This document shows, one piece after another, positions 1 to 8,836 of a stretch of 64,000 nt of DNA. This DNA comes from Bog-756 sp963727955 (lineage in GTDB: Bacteria > Actinomycetota > Acidimicrobiia > Acidimicrobiales > RAAP-2), in contig CAVSII010000005.1 of the NCBI GenBank assembly GCA_963727955.1, forward strand, positions 297,481 through 361,480, written 5' to 3'. A program made the translations under genes and the position numbers. The notes under the pieces were generated by a model that did no database searches, had not been told where the DNA came from, and was given only the letters and a program-made list of their open reading frames with translations. The first letter of the stretch is position 1; each line of letters starts with the position of its first letter.

Positions 1-65
1 ATCCTAAAGTCCGACTAGGGGTGCGATCGGCCCTAGCTGTTCTGCCCAGCCGGGTTGTTGGGCCG

Positions 66-992
66 TCAATGGGCAAAGAGGTGATACCCCGCATACGCCC
101 AGGCCACTACCAGTAGGACGTTTGCCGCCGTCGGGGAGGTGATGAGCCGTAAGAACTCTTCGCCGTTGGCCAGTCGGCCGCCGGAGCGGCGAGCAAAAAC
201 ATCGACGAGCACGATGGCAACCACGATCCCCAACCAGAAAGCCACACCGGTCGGCCGACTGGACGGAAGGAGGAGCGCCGGCATCGTGGCCGGTACGTGG
301 GTAAACATCACCGAAGCTAGGGGTGGACTTCTCTCCGCGCCGCGCCGGTGGAAAGAAGAGGGGTGATCCACGACGGGCGCCCGTGCACGCGCCGCCCCGT
401 AGCCCAGTCCGATAAGCATCCACACCAGGAGCATCGCTGCGTTCAAAGGTCGAAAGGCCTGGGTGAGTGCGCTTATTGTCAGATGGGCCTGGTGTGTGCC
501 CGTGTCGATTCCGAGGATCTCCCAGGCCAACACCACCAGAGCCAGCCCCAGCCAAAGCGAGACTCCCACCAGTGCGTGACGAACTCCCCCTCGGCCTGTT
601 CGCGGCCACGGCTCCCGTGCCGGTTCGAGTCGTAAACCTGGTTTACGTCCGCGCCGGCCCTGCCAGAACAGCAGGTCGACCACTATGACAGCGGCGAGCG
701 AGAAAGTCCACGTGACGACAGCCGAAGGCGTGGAACGATGGAAGCCGCTCACCCACCCGCACCAGGCGCACAGCGCTAGTCCGCTGAAGGCGACGACGAA
801 GCCACGCTCACGGTGCACGCTTTGGTATATCCCGAATAGGCGGGCCACCGCTGTCACGATTGGTCCAGCACGAGAGATGCCGGACCGGTCGGTGGCGAGC
901 ACGAGATCAGCCGCGGCGGATGCGGGTCTCGGCCCGGTCGACCGGCGCCTGTTGCCCTTGAAGCCCAAGACCTTGCCGTTGCCAAGTGTCAT
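66..992 (-). CDS. Multi-pass membrane protein of unknown function
   Basis: This 308-residue protein is mostly hydrophobic. Segments resembling membrane helices include VVAFSGLALCAWCGWVSGF, AVVTWTFSLAAVIVVDLLF, ALVGVSLWLGLALVVLAW, LNAAMLLVWMLIGLGYG, VAFWLGIVVAIVLVDVF and a C-terminal AANVLLVVAWAYAGYHLF, so about six spans are likely. The frame stays open upstream to 1877 but would then overlap the opposite-strand hydrolase. I chose the ATG at 992 because hydrophobic, gene-like sequence begins shortly after it. The loops are rich in Arg and Pro. I do not recognise a family or catalytic motif. It is divergent from the dienelactone hydrolase gene and may share its promoter region. Confidence 0.6.
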   Translation of the reverse strand: MTLGNGKVLGFKGNRRRSTGPRPASAAADLVLATDRSGISRAGPIVTAVARLFGIYQSVHRERGFVVAFSGLALCAWCGWVSGFHRSTPSAVVTWTFSLAAVIVVDLLFWQGRRGRKPGLRLEPAREPWPRTGRGGVRHALVGVSLWLGLALVVLAWEILGIDTGTHQAHLTISALTQAFRPLNAAMLLVWMLIGLGYGAARARAPVVDHPSSFHRRGAERSPPLASVMFTHVPATMPALLLPSSRPTGVAFWLGIVVAIVLVDVFARRSGGRLANGEEFLRLITSPTAANVLLVVAWAYAGYHLFAH

Positions 993-1080
993 GATCGAAG
1001 ATCCCCCCGATGGCCAGTCGTCCGTGACCCTCAGGTCCGTCTGGCCCGCAGCGAACCCAGGGTCCGATGCCTGTAGGGTC

Positions 1081-1118
1081 CCAGAACCAGTCGAGGAAAC
1101 CAGAACCAGTCGAGGAAA
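1081..1118 (+). repeat. Perfect 19-bp tandem duplication in a 5' leader
   Basis: The unit CCAGAACCAGTCGAGGAAA occurs twice with no spacer, and the second copy runs into the ribosome binding site (AAAGGAG) of the hydrolase gene that starts at 1128. The duplication gives two AGGAAA purine tracts, of which only the second is correctly spaced from the ATG. It looks like a recent slippage or duplication event. Confidence 0.85.
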
Positions 1119-1127
1119 GGAGTTGCC

Positions 1128-1871
1128 ATGACGCAACGCATGGTGGAGATCGAGGCCGCCGACGGGACCTGCCCGGCCGCGCTCAGCGTTCCTGTCGGAG
1201 AGGGGCCGTGGCCGGGGGTGATCATGTTTCCCGATGCTGGAGGAATGCGCGACACCATGCGGCAGATGGGTGAGCAGCTGTCGGACCTGGGCTATGTGGT
1301 CCTGGTGCCGGACTTCTACTACCGCAACGGGCCCTACGAGCCGGTCGACATGCGCACTGCGTTCTCCACCAAGGAGACGGCGGAAATGATCATGGGCATG
1401 ATGCAGAGCTACACGGCGGACCTGGTGATCGGCGACGCCCGCACCTTCGCGGACTACCTCGACTCCCTGCCCGAGAAGAAGGCGGGCGGCCTCGGCACCA
1501 CCGGCTATTGCATGGGTGGCCGGCTCTCGCTCATCACCGCTGCGAACTTGGGTGCCCGCATCGCTGCCGCAGCTTCCTTCCACGGTGGAAACCTGGCCAA
1601 GGCCGACGACCCGGACAGCCCCCACCACAAGGCCGACGCAATCAAGGCCACCGTGTACGTTGCCGGGGCGATCGAGGACCAGTCGTTCCCCGACGAGCAA
1701 AAGGATCTGCTGGAGAAGTCGCTCACCGAGGCCGGGGTCGACCACACCATCGAGACCTATCAGGCCCACCACGGCTTCGCCGTCCGCGACAACCCGAGCT
1801 ATGACGCAGCTGCGGCCGATAGTCATTGGAAGGCCAGCGAGCAGTTCTTCGGATCTGTCCTCGGCCGGTGA
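1128..1871 (+). CDS. Dienelactone hydrolase family protein
   Basis: A 247-residue cytosolic alpha/beta hydrolase of the dienelactone hydrolase family, which opens cyclic esters such as dienelactone in chlorocatechol and related pathways. Seen: the nucleophile motif GYCMGG with Cys128 in the family-typical nucleophile position, Asp184 in GAIEDQSFP and His215 in HHGFAVRD, giving a Cys-Asp-His triad, with normal family length. The start is supported by GGAG five bases upstream of the ATG, directly after a tandem 19-bp repeat. The true substrate is not predictable, because many family members hydrolyse other esters. No other aromatic-degradation gene adjoins it, so the pathway role is open. Confidence 0.88.
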   Translation: MTQRMVEIEAADGTCPAALSVPVGEGPWPGVIMFPDAGGMRDTMRQMGEQLSDLGYVVLVPDFYYRNGPYEPVDMRTAFSTKETAEMIMGMMQSYTADLVIGDARTFADYLDSLPEKKAGGLGTTGYCMGGRLSLITAANLGARIAAAASFHGGNLAKADDPDSPHHKADAIKATVYVAGAIEDQSFPDEQKDLLEKSLTEAGVDHTIETYQAHHGFAVRDNPSYDAAAADSHWKASEQFFGSVLGR

Positions 1872-1973
1872 CGGCAACGGGGGCCCGCCTCACCCAGCGA
1901 TCACCGGAGCGGCCATATTGGTAGCCTGTTGTCCGTCGCCCGGAGCCGAGCGCCTGGGACGGTGGGAGGGACT

Positions 1974-2573
1974 GTGGACTCGAAGGGCCTACAACCAGTG
2001 GGGTTGCGGATCCCCAGGTCAGAGTACCGACACCGACGGAATAAAGCTCTCCAGCTTCTCCTCGATGGCAACGCCGACTCCGTCCCGCATCTGAGCGGAT
2101 GCCTCCTCGACCACCTGAAGCGGACAGAGGAGCTCCTGGTCGAATGGGGCGCCTCCGACGTGGTTTGTTTGGCGGGGCTGTGCCACGCCGTCTACGGGAC
2201 GGACGGCTTCGCCGTCGCATTGCGGGGATTGGTTAATCGTCCCGAAGTTGCTGAGGCGATCGGAGCTGACGTCGAAGAAATTGTATACCTCTACGCTTCT
2301 TGCGACCGTAAGTTCCTTTATCCGCAGGTAGGTTTCAACGATCGTGTTTCGTTCCGGGATCGATTCACCGGACAGGTGTTTCCCCTCTCGGAGGAAAGGC
2401 TTCGCCAATTCGCCGACCTCACTGTGGCCAACGAGTATGACGTGGCCTTTGTCGGGTCCGCCTCGGAGCCCATCCCGGTCTGGTTCTCCTCGATGATCGG
2501 GCAATTTGGGTGTGTCGCCAGTCCGGCAGTCAGTGCCGGATGTCAAAGGGAGCTCGGCCGGAGCGCCCGGTGA
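1974..2573 (+). CDS. DUF6817-like HD-type protein
   Basis: A predicted soluble protein of 199 residues. The N-terminal half has the pattern HLKRTEELLVEWGA, then CLAGLCHAVYGTDGF, which resembles the DUF6817 family, whose spaced His residues recall an HD-like metal site. Its biochemical activity is not known. The start is a GTG preceded by GGGAGGG with a short spacer; a TTG at 1929 would add 15 residues but has no ribosome binding site. The C-terminal part, about residues 150 to 199, is less conserved-looking and ends in a polar tail. Co-orientation with the upstream hydrolase gives no clear functional link. Confidence 0.6.
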   Translation: MDSKGLQPVGLRIPRSEYRHRRNKALQLLLDGNADSVPHLSGCLLDHLKRTEELLVEWGASDVVCLAGLCHAVYGTDGFAVALRGLVNRPEVAEAIGADVEEIVYLYASCDRKFLYPQVGFNDRVSFRDRFTGQVFPLSEERLRQFADLTVANEYDVAFVGSASEPIPVWFSSMIGQFGCVASPAVSAGCQRELGRSAR

Positions 2574-2600
2574 TCGGACCCCATACCGGTCGGAGGAAGG

Positions 2601-3704
2601 TTACGGGTCCAGTGAGGCGAGGTGCTCCTGGTAGCCGACGCCGTAGGCGGTCGGGGTTCCTGAGTAACTGGTGATCAGGGAGGGCTCTTCGGCACAGCTG
2701 CCCACGAACCAGGCCCATCCCAGATAGGAGATCCCGTGCTGGTCGGCGAAATCGAGGAAGGGCCGGTACAGCGAATCACCACAGTCGAGCTCCCCGAATT
2801 CGCCGACGATGATGGGGACCTTGGTCGACAGGGGTGCCAGGACATCGTCCCAACACGACGAGCTGTAGCACGGGGAGTAGTCAGGATGGGCCGGGGTTTT
2901 CCAGTAGATGTGGATGCTGGCCGCCAGCTGGCCGATCGGGTCCACAGGGGCGTAGGCCAGCCACTGGTCGAGGTCCCCGGCATACTGCGGCCCCCCGACC
3001 ATCACGACGTTGGTCGCTCCTGTGCTCCGTACAGCGTCGAGAAGTTGTTGCATGCCCGCTGCCTGGTAGTGGAACCCCTTGCAGGTCCCGCCGGCGCTTC
3101 CGCTCAGGTCGCAGGTCCACGACGCCACCGAGTCCGTGTTGCCGTTGGGGTAGGGCTCGTTGAACAAGTCGAAGATGACGGCGGGATCGCCCTTGAAGGC
3201 CGTGGCCACTGACGTCCAGAAGGCGGGGGCATAGCGTTCGTCGGGCATCGGGAGCTGACCCTTGGCCTTTTTGGCGCCCCCGGTCGAGGAGAAGTGCATG
3301 TCGACGATCACGTACATGCCGGCGGCGATGAGGGCGTCGACGTAGTGCTCGATGGCTCGCTGGTACGCCTGGCCCGAGTAGGCCGGCTTCACCCCCTGGA
3401 CACCGAGCCAACAGGACTCGTTCAACTCGACGCGCGCCGCGTTGAAGCCCCAGGTGCGCATGGCGGCGATGGACGACGGGCTCGCCTCCTGGGCCCCGTC
3501 GAAGATGCTGTTCTCACTGACGCAGGCGTATTCGGTCCCCGAGGTGTCGACGCCGCGGAGCACGACCGGTGTGCCGTTCTGGTCGACTAGGTGGTCACCG
3601 CTCACGGCGATCGACATGGTCGGCGGCGCCCCTGCCTCTGATGTGGGCAGCAGGCATACCGCCATAAGCACGGCACAGCCGATGGACAGCCTCCGTAGCT
3701 TCAC
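2601..3704 (-). CDS. Secreted glycoside hydrolase family 5-type (cellulase superfamily) protein
   Basis: A 367-residue secreted glycosidase. Residues 1 to about 25 form a Sec signal peptide (basic MKLRR, hydrophobic core, cleavage near SEAGA). The remainder fits a GH5-type (beta/alpha)8 barrel: the acid/base Glu183 in FDLFNEP, HIY at 265-267, and the nucleophile Glu302 in IIVGEFGE. Known family members cleave beta-1,4-glucans, mannans or related polysaccharides with retention of configuration. Cysteines at 61, 98, 198, 208, 279, 284 and 308 suggest disulfides in the exported form. There is no carbohydrate-binding module. It appears to be a single-gene unit, and the exact substrate cannot be inferred. 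Confidence 0.85.
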   Translation of the reverse strand: MKLRRLSIGCAVLMAVCLLPTSEAGAPPTMSIAVSGDHLVDQNGTPVVLRGVDTSGTEYACVSENSIFDGAQEASPSSIAAMRTWGFNAARVELNESCWLGVQGVKPAYSGQAYQRAIEHYVDALIAAGMYVIVDMHFSSTGGAKKAKGQLPMPDERYAPAFWTSVATAFKGDPAVIFDLFNEPYPNGNTDSVASWTCDLSGSAGGTCKGFHYQAAGMQQLLDAVRSTGATNVVMVGGPQYAGDLDQWLAYAPVDPIGQLAASIHIYWKTPAHPDYSPCYSSSCWDDVLAPLSTKVPIIVGEFGELDCGDSLYRPFLDFADQHGISYLGWAWFVGSCAEEPSLITSYSGTPTAYGVGYQEHLASLDP

Positions 3705-3749
3705 GAGGATCCTCCGGGCACCAGGACGGGCGTCACTGCGGTCGTGCCG

Positions 3750-4757
3750 TCACAGCTTCACCACTACCTTCCCCCGGTTGCCGCCGGTGAACAGGAGATT
3801 GAGGGCCGAAGGGGCGTTGTCGAGACCCTCGACGAGGTGCTCCACGTGCTTGAGCTTGCCCTCGAGGAGCCAGGTCAGCAGGTCAGCCTGGGCCTCCGGC
3901 CATCTGTCCAGGTAGTCGAGGATGATGAAGCCCTCCATACGCCCCCGCCGGGTGATGAGGTTGACGTAGTTGGGGGGACCCGGGGGAAGCCCGCTCTCGT
4001 TGTAGTGCGAGATGGCGCCGCACAGCACCACCCGACCCCGCATGGCGATGTTGGCGAGGCAGGCATCGAGGATTTCTCCGCCGACGTTGTCGAAGTAGAG
4101 GTCGATTCCGTCCGGCGCCTCCTGGCGCAGGCGGGTGGAGACCGGCTCAGATTTGTAGTCGATGGCCGAGTCGAAGCCGAGCTCATCCACCACGAATGCG
4201 CACTTCTCCTTGCCGCCGGCGATCCCGATCACCTTGCCGGCACACTTGGCCTTGGCGATCTGGCCGACCGAGGAGCCGGTGGCGCCGGCCGCCCCCGAGA
4301 CGACGACGACATCGCCCTCTTTCATCCGGCCCACGTCGAGAAGGCCGTAATAGGCCGTCATACCGGTGGCTCCGAAGACGTTGATGGCAAGTAGGGGATC
4401 GATACCCTCCGGGAGGAGCTGCAGGGGATTGGCCGGGCTGCCGACCGTGTAGTCCTGCCAGCCGGTCATCCCGAACACGAGCTGTCCAGGCCGGTAGTTC
4501 CCGTCGTTCGAGCTGACCACTTCGCCGATCCCGGCGCCGCGTACCACCTCGCCCAGGCCGATCGGCGGCAGGTAACCCTGGACGTCGTTCATCCAGGTCC
4601 GGATGGTCGGGTCTATCGAGAGGTAACGAACCTGCACCAGGAACTCGCCGGCGCCGGGCTCCGGTGCGGGGGCGGACTCGAGCATCACAACTGAATCGTC
4701 GACCATTCCGGTCGGCCTCTTGGCCAGAATCAACCTGCGGTTGGTGGCGGCCACCAT
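3750..4757 (-). CDS. NADP-dependent oxidoreductase, MDR superfamily (CurA / LTB4 dehydrogenase type)
   Basis: A 335-residue zinc-independent medium-chain reductase that typically reduces alpha,beta-unsaturated ketones or aldehydes with NADPH. Seen: an N-terminal GroES-like domain with YLSIDPTIRTWMND, then a Rossmann domain with the nucleotide-binding motif SGAAGATGSSVGQIAK, the family segment DLYFDNVGGEILD, and a conserved C-terminus ending GGNRGKVVVKL. The start at 4757 is chosen because AGGAGG lies just upstream; an in-frame ATG at 4796 lacks such a site. The metal-ligand cysteines of alcohol dehydrogenases are absent. Its neighbours suggest general detoxification or catabolism rather than a fixed pathway. 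Confidence 0.88.
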   Translation of the reverse strand: MVAATNRRLILAKRPTGMVDDSVVMLESAPAPEPGAGEFLVQVRYLSIDPTIRTWMNDVQGYLPPIGLGEVVRGAGIGEVVSSNDGNYRPGQLVFGMTGWQDYTVGSPANPLQLLPEGIDPLLAINVFGATGMTAYYGLLDVGRMKEGDVVVVSGAAGATGSSVGQIAKAKCAGKVIGIAGGKEKCAFVVDELGFDSAIDYKSEPVSTRLRQEAPDGIDLYFDNVGGEILDACLANIAMRGRVVLCGAISHYNESGLPPGPPNYVNLITRRGRMEGFIILDYLDRWPEAQADLLTWLLEGKLKHVEHLVEGLDNAPSALNLLFTGGNRGKVVVKL

Positions 4758-5025
4758 TGGCCTCCTGTTCTCGCCTGCCCCCGCACGCTCGTCCACAAGC
4801 TGGGCCCTTGGGGTGCCACGGCGCTGTCTCTGGACTATACCGAGCCCGCATAACTTCGGTGGACGGTCACCAATCTACGAAGAGCAGAAGGGAAGTCCGT
4901 CTGTTCCATGGGCAGTGGTCGGAGCCTGTTGCCGACCGACGGTTGGGTGCATGCTCCGTCTATAGCAATTGTGAAGCGACACCGTTACGCTACCTGGCAT
5001 TCCGGCAGGCTGAGGAGGGTCAAAA

Positions 5026-5418
5026 ATGGCAGAGTTTCCTGCAATAACCCACGTAGCTCTGACTGTCAGCGCACTGGACCAGAGTATTCCTTGGTACACG
5101 GCGTTGTTTGGCACGGAACCAATTCTCGACGAGGACACCGGACCCTTCCGCCATGCCGTCTGGCTCCTGGGTTCAACGCTGGTGGGCCTGCACGAATTTC
5201 CCGATCTGGCCGACAACGACCCGTTCAACGAGCGACGGATCGGTCTGGACCACCTGGCCTTCGCCTGTGCCAACCGATCGGAGCTGGTCGAGTGGGAGGC
5301 ACGCTTGGACGAGCTGGGCGTGGTCAACGGCGGTATCGTCGACGCTTCCTATGGTTCAGGTCTGTCGTTCCGGGATCCTGACAATATCGCTCTGGAGTTC
5401 TTCGCTCCGCCCGGCTGA
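5026..5418 (+). CDS. VOC (glyoxalase/bleomycin resistance/dioxygenase) family protein
   Basis: A 130-residue single VOC domain made of two beta-alpha-beta3 modules. Candidate metal ligands sit at the usual places: His9 in ITHVALTV, His in LVGLHEF, His in GLDHLAF and Glu in ALEFFAP. The length is normal for a domain that works as a homodimer. Family members include lyases, isomerases, dioxygenases and antibiotic-binding proteins, so the reaction is unknown. The ATG is preceded by a GAGGAGG-like purine tract. The 268-bp region upstream is shared with the divergent MDR reductase gene. Confidence 0.82.
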   Translation: MAEFPAITHVALTVSALDQSIPWYTALFGTEPILDEDTGPFRHAVWLLGSTLVGLHEFPDLADNDPFNERRIGLDHLAFACANRSELVEWEARLDELGVVNGGIVDASYGSGLSFRDPDNIALEFFAPPG

Positions 5419-5522
5419 CTCTCGCCGGGACAAGTCGGATGGCCAGCCGGCCCCGCCTTTTTCGAATTGTTGCGGACCAGGGACCGTCTGCGTCACGTGG
5501 TCGAGGTGGTGCGCCTGGTTGC

Positions 5523-6137
5523 TCAGGAAGCCCCGACGTTGTGGGGGTCGGGAGTGACCGTGGCCAGGATGCGCTTTTCGATGGCGGCCTGTAGGACGAG
5601 AGTTGAACCGGATTGTGAGGGTGGCGCAGGGTCAATGTCAATCCATTGGTCGACGCCGGGAAAGGTAGCGGTCATCGTCGCATTGGACGTGTCCACCGAA
5701 ACGAATACGCGGAGACCGTTGATCACCGTGGGCGCGCCGGCTGGGATGGGCCCTGTAGATCCCTCGTAGAGATGGAGTCCGGTCGGCGCATCGGCGGCCT
5801 CTGCGGGACAGTTACAAGCGACTTCTTCGGCCTGAGGGCCGTTGTCCAGCGTTGCCGTGTCGGGCGCGCCCCAGCCGCATCGACAGGTTCCGTAGCCGAC
5901 CACCCAGGAGGACGGGAGCATGAAGGTCAGTCGCCCCGCCCTGACAACCTGCTCGAGCGAAGCCAGGGGCTTTGGTCGAGTCGTCGTCGATGGGCGAGTT
6001 GTCTGCTCGGCTCCCCCGCACGCCACCCCCATCAGCGCAATCATGCAAGTGCCAACGCCACCAACCGGTTGCCAGTCGTCGTCCGACCTCGTTAGGTCGT
6101 CCACACTGAACGCAAATAGTACCGGACGGATATCCAT
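5523..6137 (-). CDS. Putative lipoprotein with a CRC/CNC cysteine cluster
   Basis: The reading frame contains a lipobox-like stretch, MIALMGVACGG, followed by a Thr/Pro-rich linker and about 140 residues of globular sequence, as in an exported lipoprotein. A paired cysteine cluster, YGTCRCGWG and later VACNCPAEA, lies in the middle and could be disulfides or a metal site. I do not recognise the family. The start is uncertain: the ATG at 6137 is used here, a GTG at 6104 is equally possible, and both leave an unusually long, acidic segment before the lipobox. It runs toward the VOC gene and away from the epoxide-hydrolase-like gene. Confidence 0.45.
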   Translation of the reverse strand: MDIRPVLFAFSVDDLTRSDDDWQPVGGVGTCMIALMGVACGGAEQTTRPSTTTRPKPLASLEQVVRAGRLTFMLPSSWVVGYGTCRCGWGAPDTATLDNGPQAEEVACNCPAEAADAPTGLHLYEGSTGPIPAGAPTVINGLRVFVSVDTSNATMTATFPGVDQWIDIDPAPPSQSGSTLVLQAAIEKRILATVTPDPHNVGAS

Positions 6138-6230
6138 ATCCGACTTCAAAGATGGCACGGAGGTGCCGAAGGGTGTTGGCGGCCTGCTGCACCCCCGGCG
6201 AAGACTGAGGCGGAAGGATAGGGTCGCGAC

Positions 6231-7034
6231 ATGATCGTCTTCGTGCACGGAGTTCCGGAAACAGCCGCCCTGTGGGACAAGGTCCGGACTCACATTGACG
6301 CCGAATCAGTAGCCCTCGCCCTTCCGGGATTCGGTTGTCCTCGTCCCGACGGGTTCGGGGCCACGAAGGACGAGTATGTCGACTGGCTGGTGGCGGAGCT
6401 CGACAAGTTCGACGAACCCGTCGATCTCGTCGGCCACGACTGGGGCGCCAGTCTCACCTATCGGGTAGTGACTGCTTACGGCGACCGTGTGCGGTCCTGG
6501 GTGGCGGACAACCTGAACGGGATCATGCCCGACTACGAATGGCACGATTTTGCCAAAATCTGGCAGACCCCGGGTGATGGCGAAACATTCTGGTCAGATC
6601 TGTTGGCCACGTCGATCGACGACCAAGCGGCAATCTTCGAAACATTTGGCGTTGGGCACGAGGACGCCGTTGCCCTGGCGTCGGGCGCCGACGAAACGAT
6701 GGCGGCGTGCATCCTCGACCTCTACCGCTCGGCCGTGCCCAATACCTATGCCGACTGGAGGGACTGCCTCCACCCCACAGCCGCACCGGGTCTCGTGCTC
6801 GTTCCTTCGGACGATCCCTTCGGGGACGCAGGCGCCAGTGGGCAAGCAGCGGAGACGCTCGGTGCCCAGGTACAGGCGCTTGAGGGGGTCGGACATTGGT
6901 GGGCCCTGCAGAAGCCGGCCGAAGCCGCATCGATCATGGCGGGTTTCATCTCTTCGGTCGGCTACGACGGTTCCGGGGTCCACGCCGAGGGATCCGATCC
7001 CTGGTCTGGTGACCACCGCGGAGGCGGTCCCTGA
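6231..7034 (+). CDS. Alpha/beta hydrolase, epoxide hydrolase / haloalkane dehalogenase-like
   Basis: A 267-residue alpha/beta hydrolase. Seen: the oxyanion-hole motif HGVPET near the N-terminus, the nucleophile elbow GHDWGA with Asp70 rather than Ser, and the catalytic His222 in GVGHWW. An Asp nucleophile followed by Trp is the signature of epoxide hydrolases and haloalkane dehalogenases, which form an alkyl-enzyme ester before hydrolysis. The cap domain lies between about residues 110 and 180. The last 25 residues are Gly/Ser/Asp-rich and look like a disordered tail. Substrate unknown. It converges with the sulfatase gene and may be part of the same xenobiotic-type gene group. Confidence 0.82.
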   Translation: MIVFVHGVPETAALWDKVRTHIDAESVALALPGFGCPRPDGFGATKDEYVDWLVAELDKFDEPVDLVGHDWGASLTYRVVTAYGDRVRSWVADNLNGIMPDYEWHDFAKIWQTPGDGETFWSDLLATSIDDQAAIFETFGVGHEDAVALASGADETMAACILDLYRSAVPNTYADWRDCLHPTAAPGLVLVPSDDPFGDAGASGQAAETLGAQVQALEGVGHWWALQKPAEAASIMAGFISSVGYDGSGVHAEGSDPWSGDHRGGGP

Positions 7035-7041
7035 GGGGTGT

Positions 7042-8682
7042 CTAAGGGTTAGGGTTGCGCAGCGTCGGGATCAGCCTCTTGGTGTCCCGCTCCTTTTCGA
7101 GGACTGCTTTCATGTTCGATACGGCGGTCGGATCGTCGAAGGCCCGGTTGTGGCGCTCCTCGGGGTCGGTGGCCAGGTTGTGCAACTCCCATTCGGGTTC
7201 GGCGGCCGGAGCCATGAAGGGGTTGGTCACTATGCCCCGGTTCGCATACCAGTCGTCGAGTCGTTCGTAGTAGTGGTTCAGCTTCCACAGCTCCCCACCT
7301 CCGCCCCGACCGGTCGGCAACGTGGCCAGGACCGACTCGATGTTGATCGGCGGCGAGACGGCCTCGAACGGCTTGCCGTTGATGATATTCACCTGGGTCA
7401 CGCCCCGGGTGACGTCGTCTTCCGTCATGAAGTAAATCGGCGACTCGATCGATGCAGGGTCGCCCGCGCCGCGAACGATGGCGCTCAGGTCACGTCCGGG
7501 CAAGGGGTGGGCCTCGTCATGGCGTGCGGCCACCCCGGCCGCCGCCTGCTCGACGTCGATGCCGGCCAGACCGAGGAGGGTGGGGATCAGGTCGACGTGG
7601 CTGGTAGGGACAGTGACGCCGTCACCTCCAGTGACGATGCCAGGACCAGCGACCACCAGTGGCACTCGGGTGGCCTCGTCGAAGGCGTTGCACCACTTCT
7701 GGATCAGACCGCCGTGCGCCCCCAACAGATCGCCATGGTCCGAAGTGAACACGACGATGGTGTCGTCCGCCATGCCGTTCCGCTCGAGCGCCTCGAGGAT
7801 CCGTCCGATGGCCTGGTCGACCAACTTGTGCAGGTAGTAGTAGAGCCGCCGGTAGCCGAGGTCGGTGGCCGTCTCGAAGATCATCTGGGGCCAGACGGCC
7901 TTGAACGCCTCCTGGCATGCGGGCCGACCGGCGAACGGGTCGGACTGGGAGGGCGGCTCAGGAACGTCGGGCACCGAGTCATCGGGCGGGCCGAACCGCA
8001 GGATCTGCTCCCACCCGAACCCCGAGAAGGCGATGTCGTGGGGGTTTACGAAAGAAGCCACGGCCAGCCACGGACCTTCGGTGCGGGCTGCAGCCAGGTC
8101 GTCGAATAGCTCCACCACCTGGGTAGCGAACACGCCATCCCTCACCGTCCCGCAGTCGGATTTGGCGGCACCGTGCGGCTCACGTCCAATCCACCCGGAA
8201 AACCCAAATGGGTCGAGCCGGTCGGCCTTCCGATAGGCAGCCACCGCGTCGGGCAGCGGGTTGCCGTTGTCGTCCGAGGCCATGACGCCGTCGTGGCTGC
8301 CGGGGATGGTCAGGTCGGCCAGTGAAACGTGCCACTTACCCCGGTAATGAGTGCGGTAACCACCGGCCCGAAACCAGTCGCCGAGCGTAGGCACCGAGTC
8401 GGGATCGAGCCAGTGCATGCCCGGGTCGGAACTCTGTTTGGCAGTTCCGTCAGTGGACGTCACCCCGTGGAGCGAGGGGTACTGTCCGGTGAAGAGCGTT
8501 GCCCGGCTGGGTGTACAAGCCGTCGATCCGGCGTAGTGCCGATGAAACTCGATGCCCCGTGATCTGATCGACTCCCGCGCAGTCAACTGGGTGTTGCGGA
8601 AGGTGCGCACACTGTCAGCCTCGTACGGAGGTGGGTAGCGCTCTTCATCGGTCATGATGAGGAGGATGTTTGGCTGGTCCAT
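7042..8682 (-). CDS. Sulfatase (type I, formylglycine-dependent)
   Basis: A 546-residue sulfatase of the alkaline phosphatase superfamily. Seen: the N-terminal metal motif NILLIMTDEER, the activation motif CTPSR (Cys56, the residue converted to formylglycine), and GKWHVS. A second metal site with TSDHGD and the basic residues expected of arylsulfatases are also present. No signal peptide is visible, so it may be cytoplasmic or depend on another route. Function requires a formylglycine-generating enzyme, which is not encoded in this window. The substrate may be a sulfate ester or, for some relatives, a phosphonate or choline sulfate. Confidence 0.9.
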   Translation of the reverse strand: MDQPNILLIMTDEERYPPPYEADSVRTFRNTQLTARESIRSRGIEFHRHYAGSTACTPSRATLFTGQYPSLHGVTSTDGTAKQSSDPGMHWLDPDSVPTLGDWFRAGGYRTHYRGKWHVSLADLTIPGSHDGVMASDDNGNPLPDAVAAYRKADRLDPFGFSGWIGREPHGAAKSDCGTVRDGVFATQVVELFDDLAAARTEGPWLAVASFVNPHDIAFSGFGWEQILRFGPPDDSVPDVPEPPSQSDPFAGRPACQEAFKAVWPQMIFETATDLGYRRLYYYLHKLVDQAIGRILEALERNGMADDTIVVFTSDHGDLLGAHGGLIQKWCNAFDEATRVPLVVAGPGIVTGGDGVTVPTSHVDLIPTLLGLAGIDVEQAAAGVAARHDEAHPLPGRDLSAIVRGAGDPASIESPIYFMTEDDVTRGVTQVNIINGKPFEAVSPPINIESVLATLPTGRGGGGELWKLNHYYERLDDWYANRGIVTNPFMAPAAEPEWELHNLATDPEERHNRAFDDPTAVSNMKAVLEKERDTKRLIPTLRNPNP

Positions 8683-8836
8683 GGGAGAAACCTAGTCTCC
8701 TGGTCGGGACCGGCTTACGGCCATGGCTGGCCACACCCACCGGGCACGACGTTCTTCGAGCTTGCGGCAATCATGGGGGATCGGGCAGTGAACATGTGGC
8801 GCCAAGCCTCCTGGTGGACCTCCCACGTCGCGCTGC

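Noticed and set aside
4..609. Open minus-strand frame of about 200 codons at the window start
   Set aside because: It overlaps the membrane-protein gene on the same strand in another frame, is Arg/Gly/Pro-rich and shows no family motif, so it is a shadow of GC-rich sequence.
993..1877. In-frame N-terminal extension of the membrane-protein gene
   Set aside because: It would overlap the complete dienelactone hydrolase gene on the opposite strand; the residues are low-complexity and not hydrophobic.
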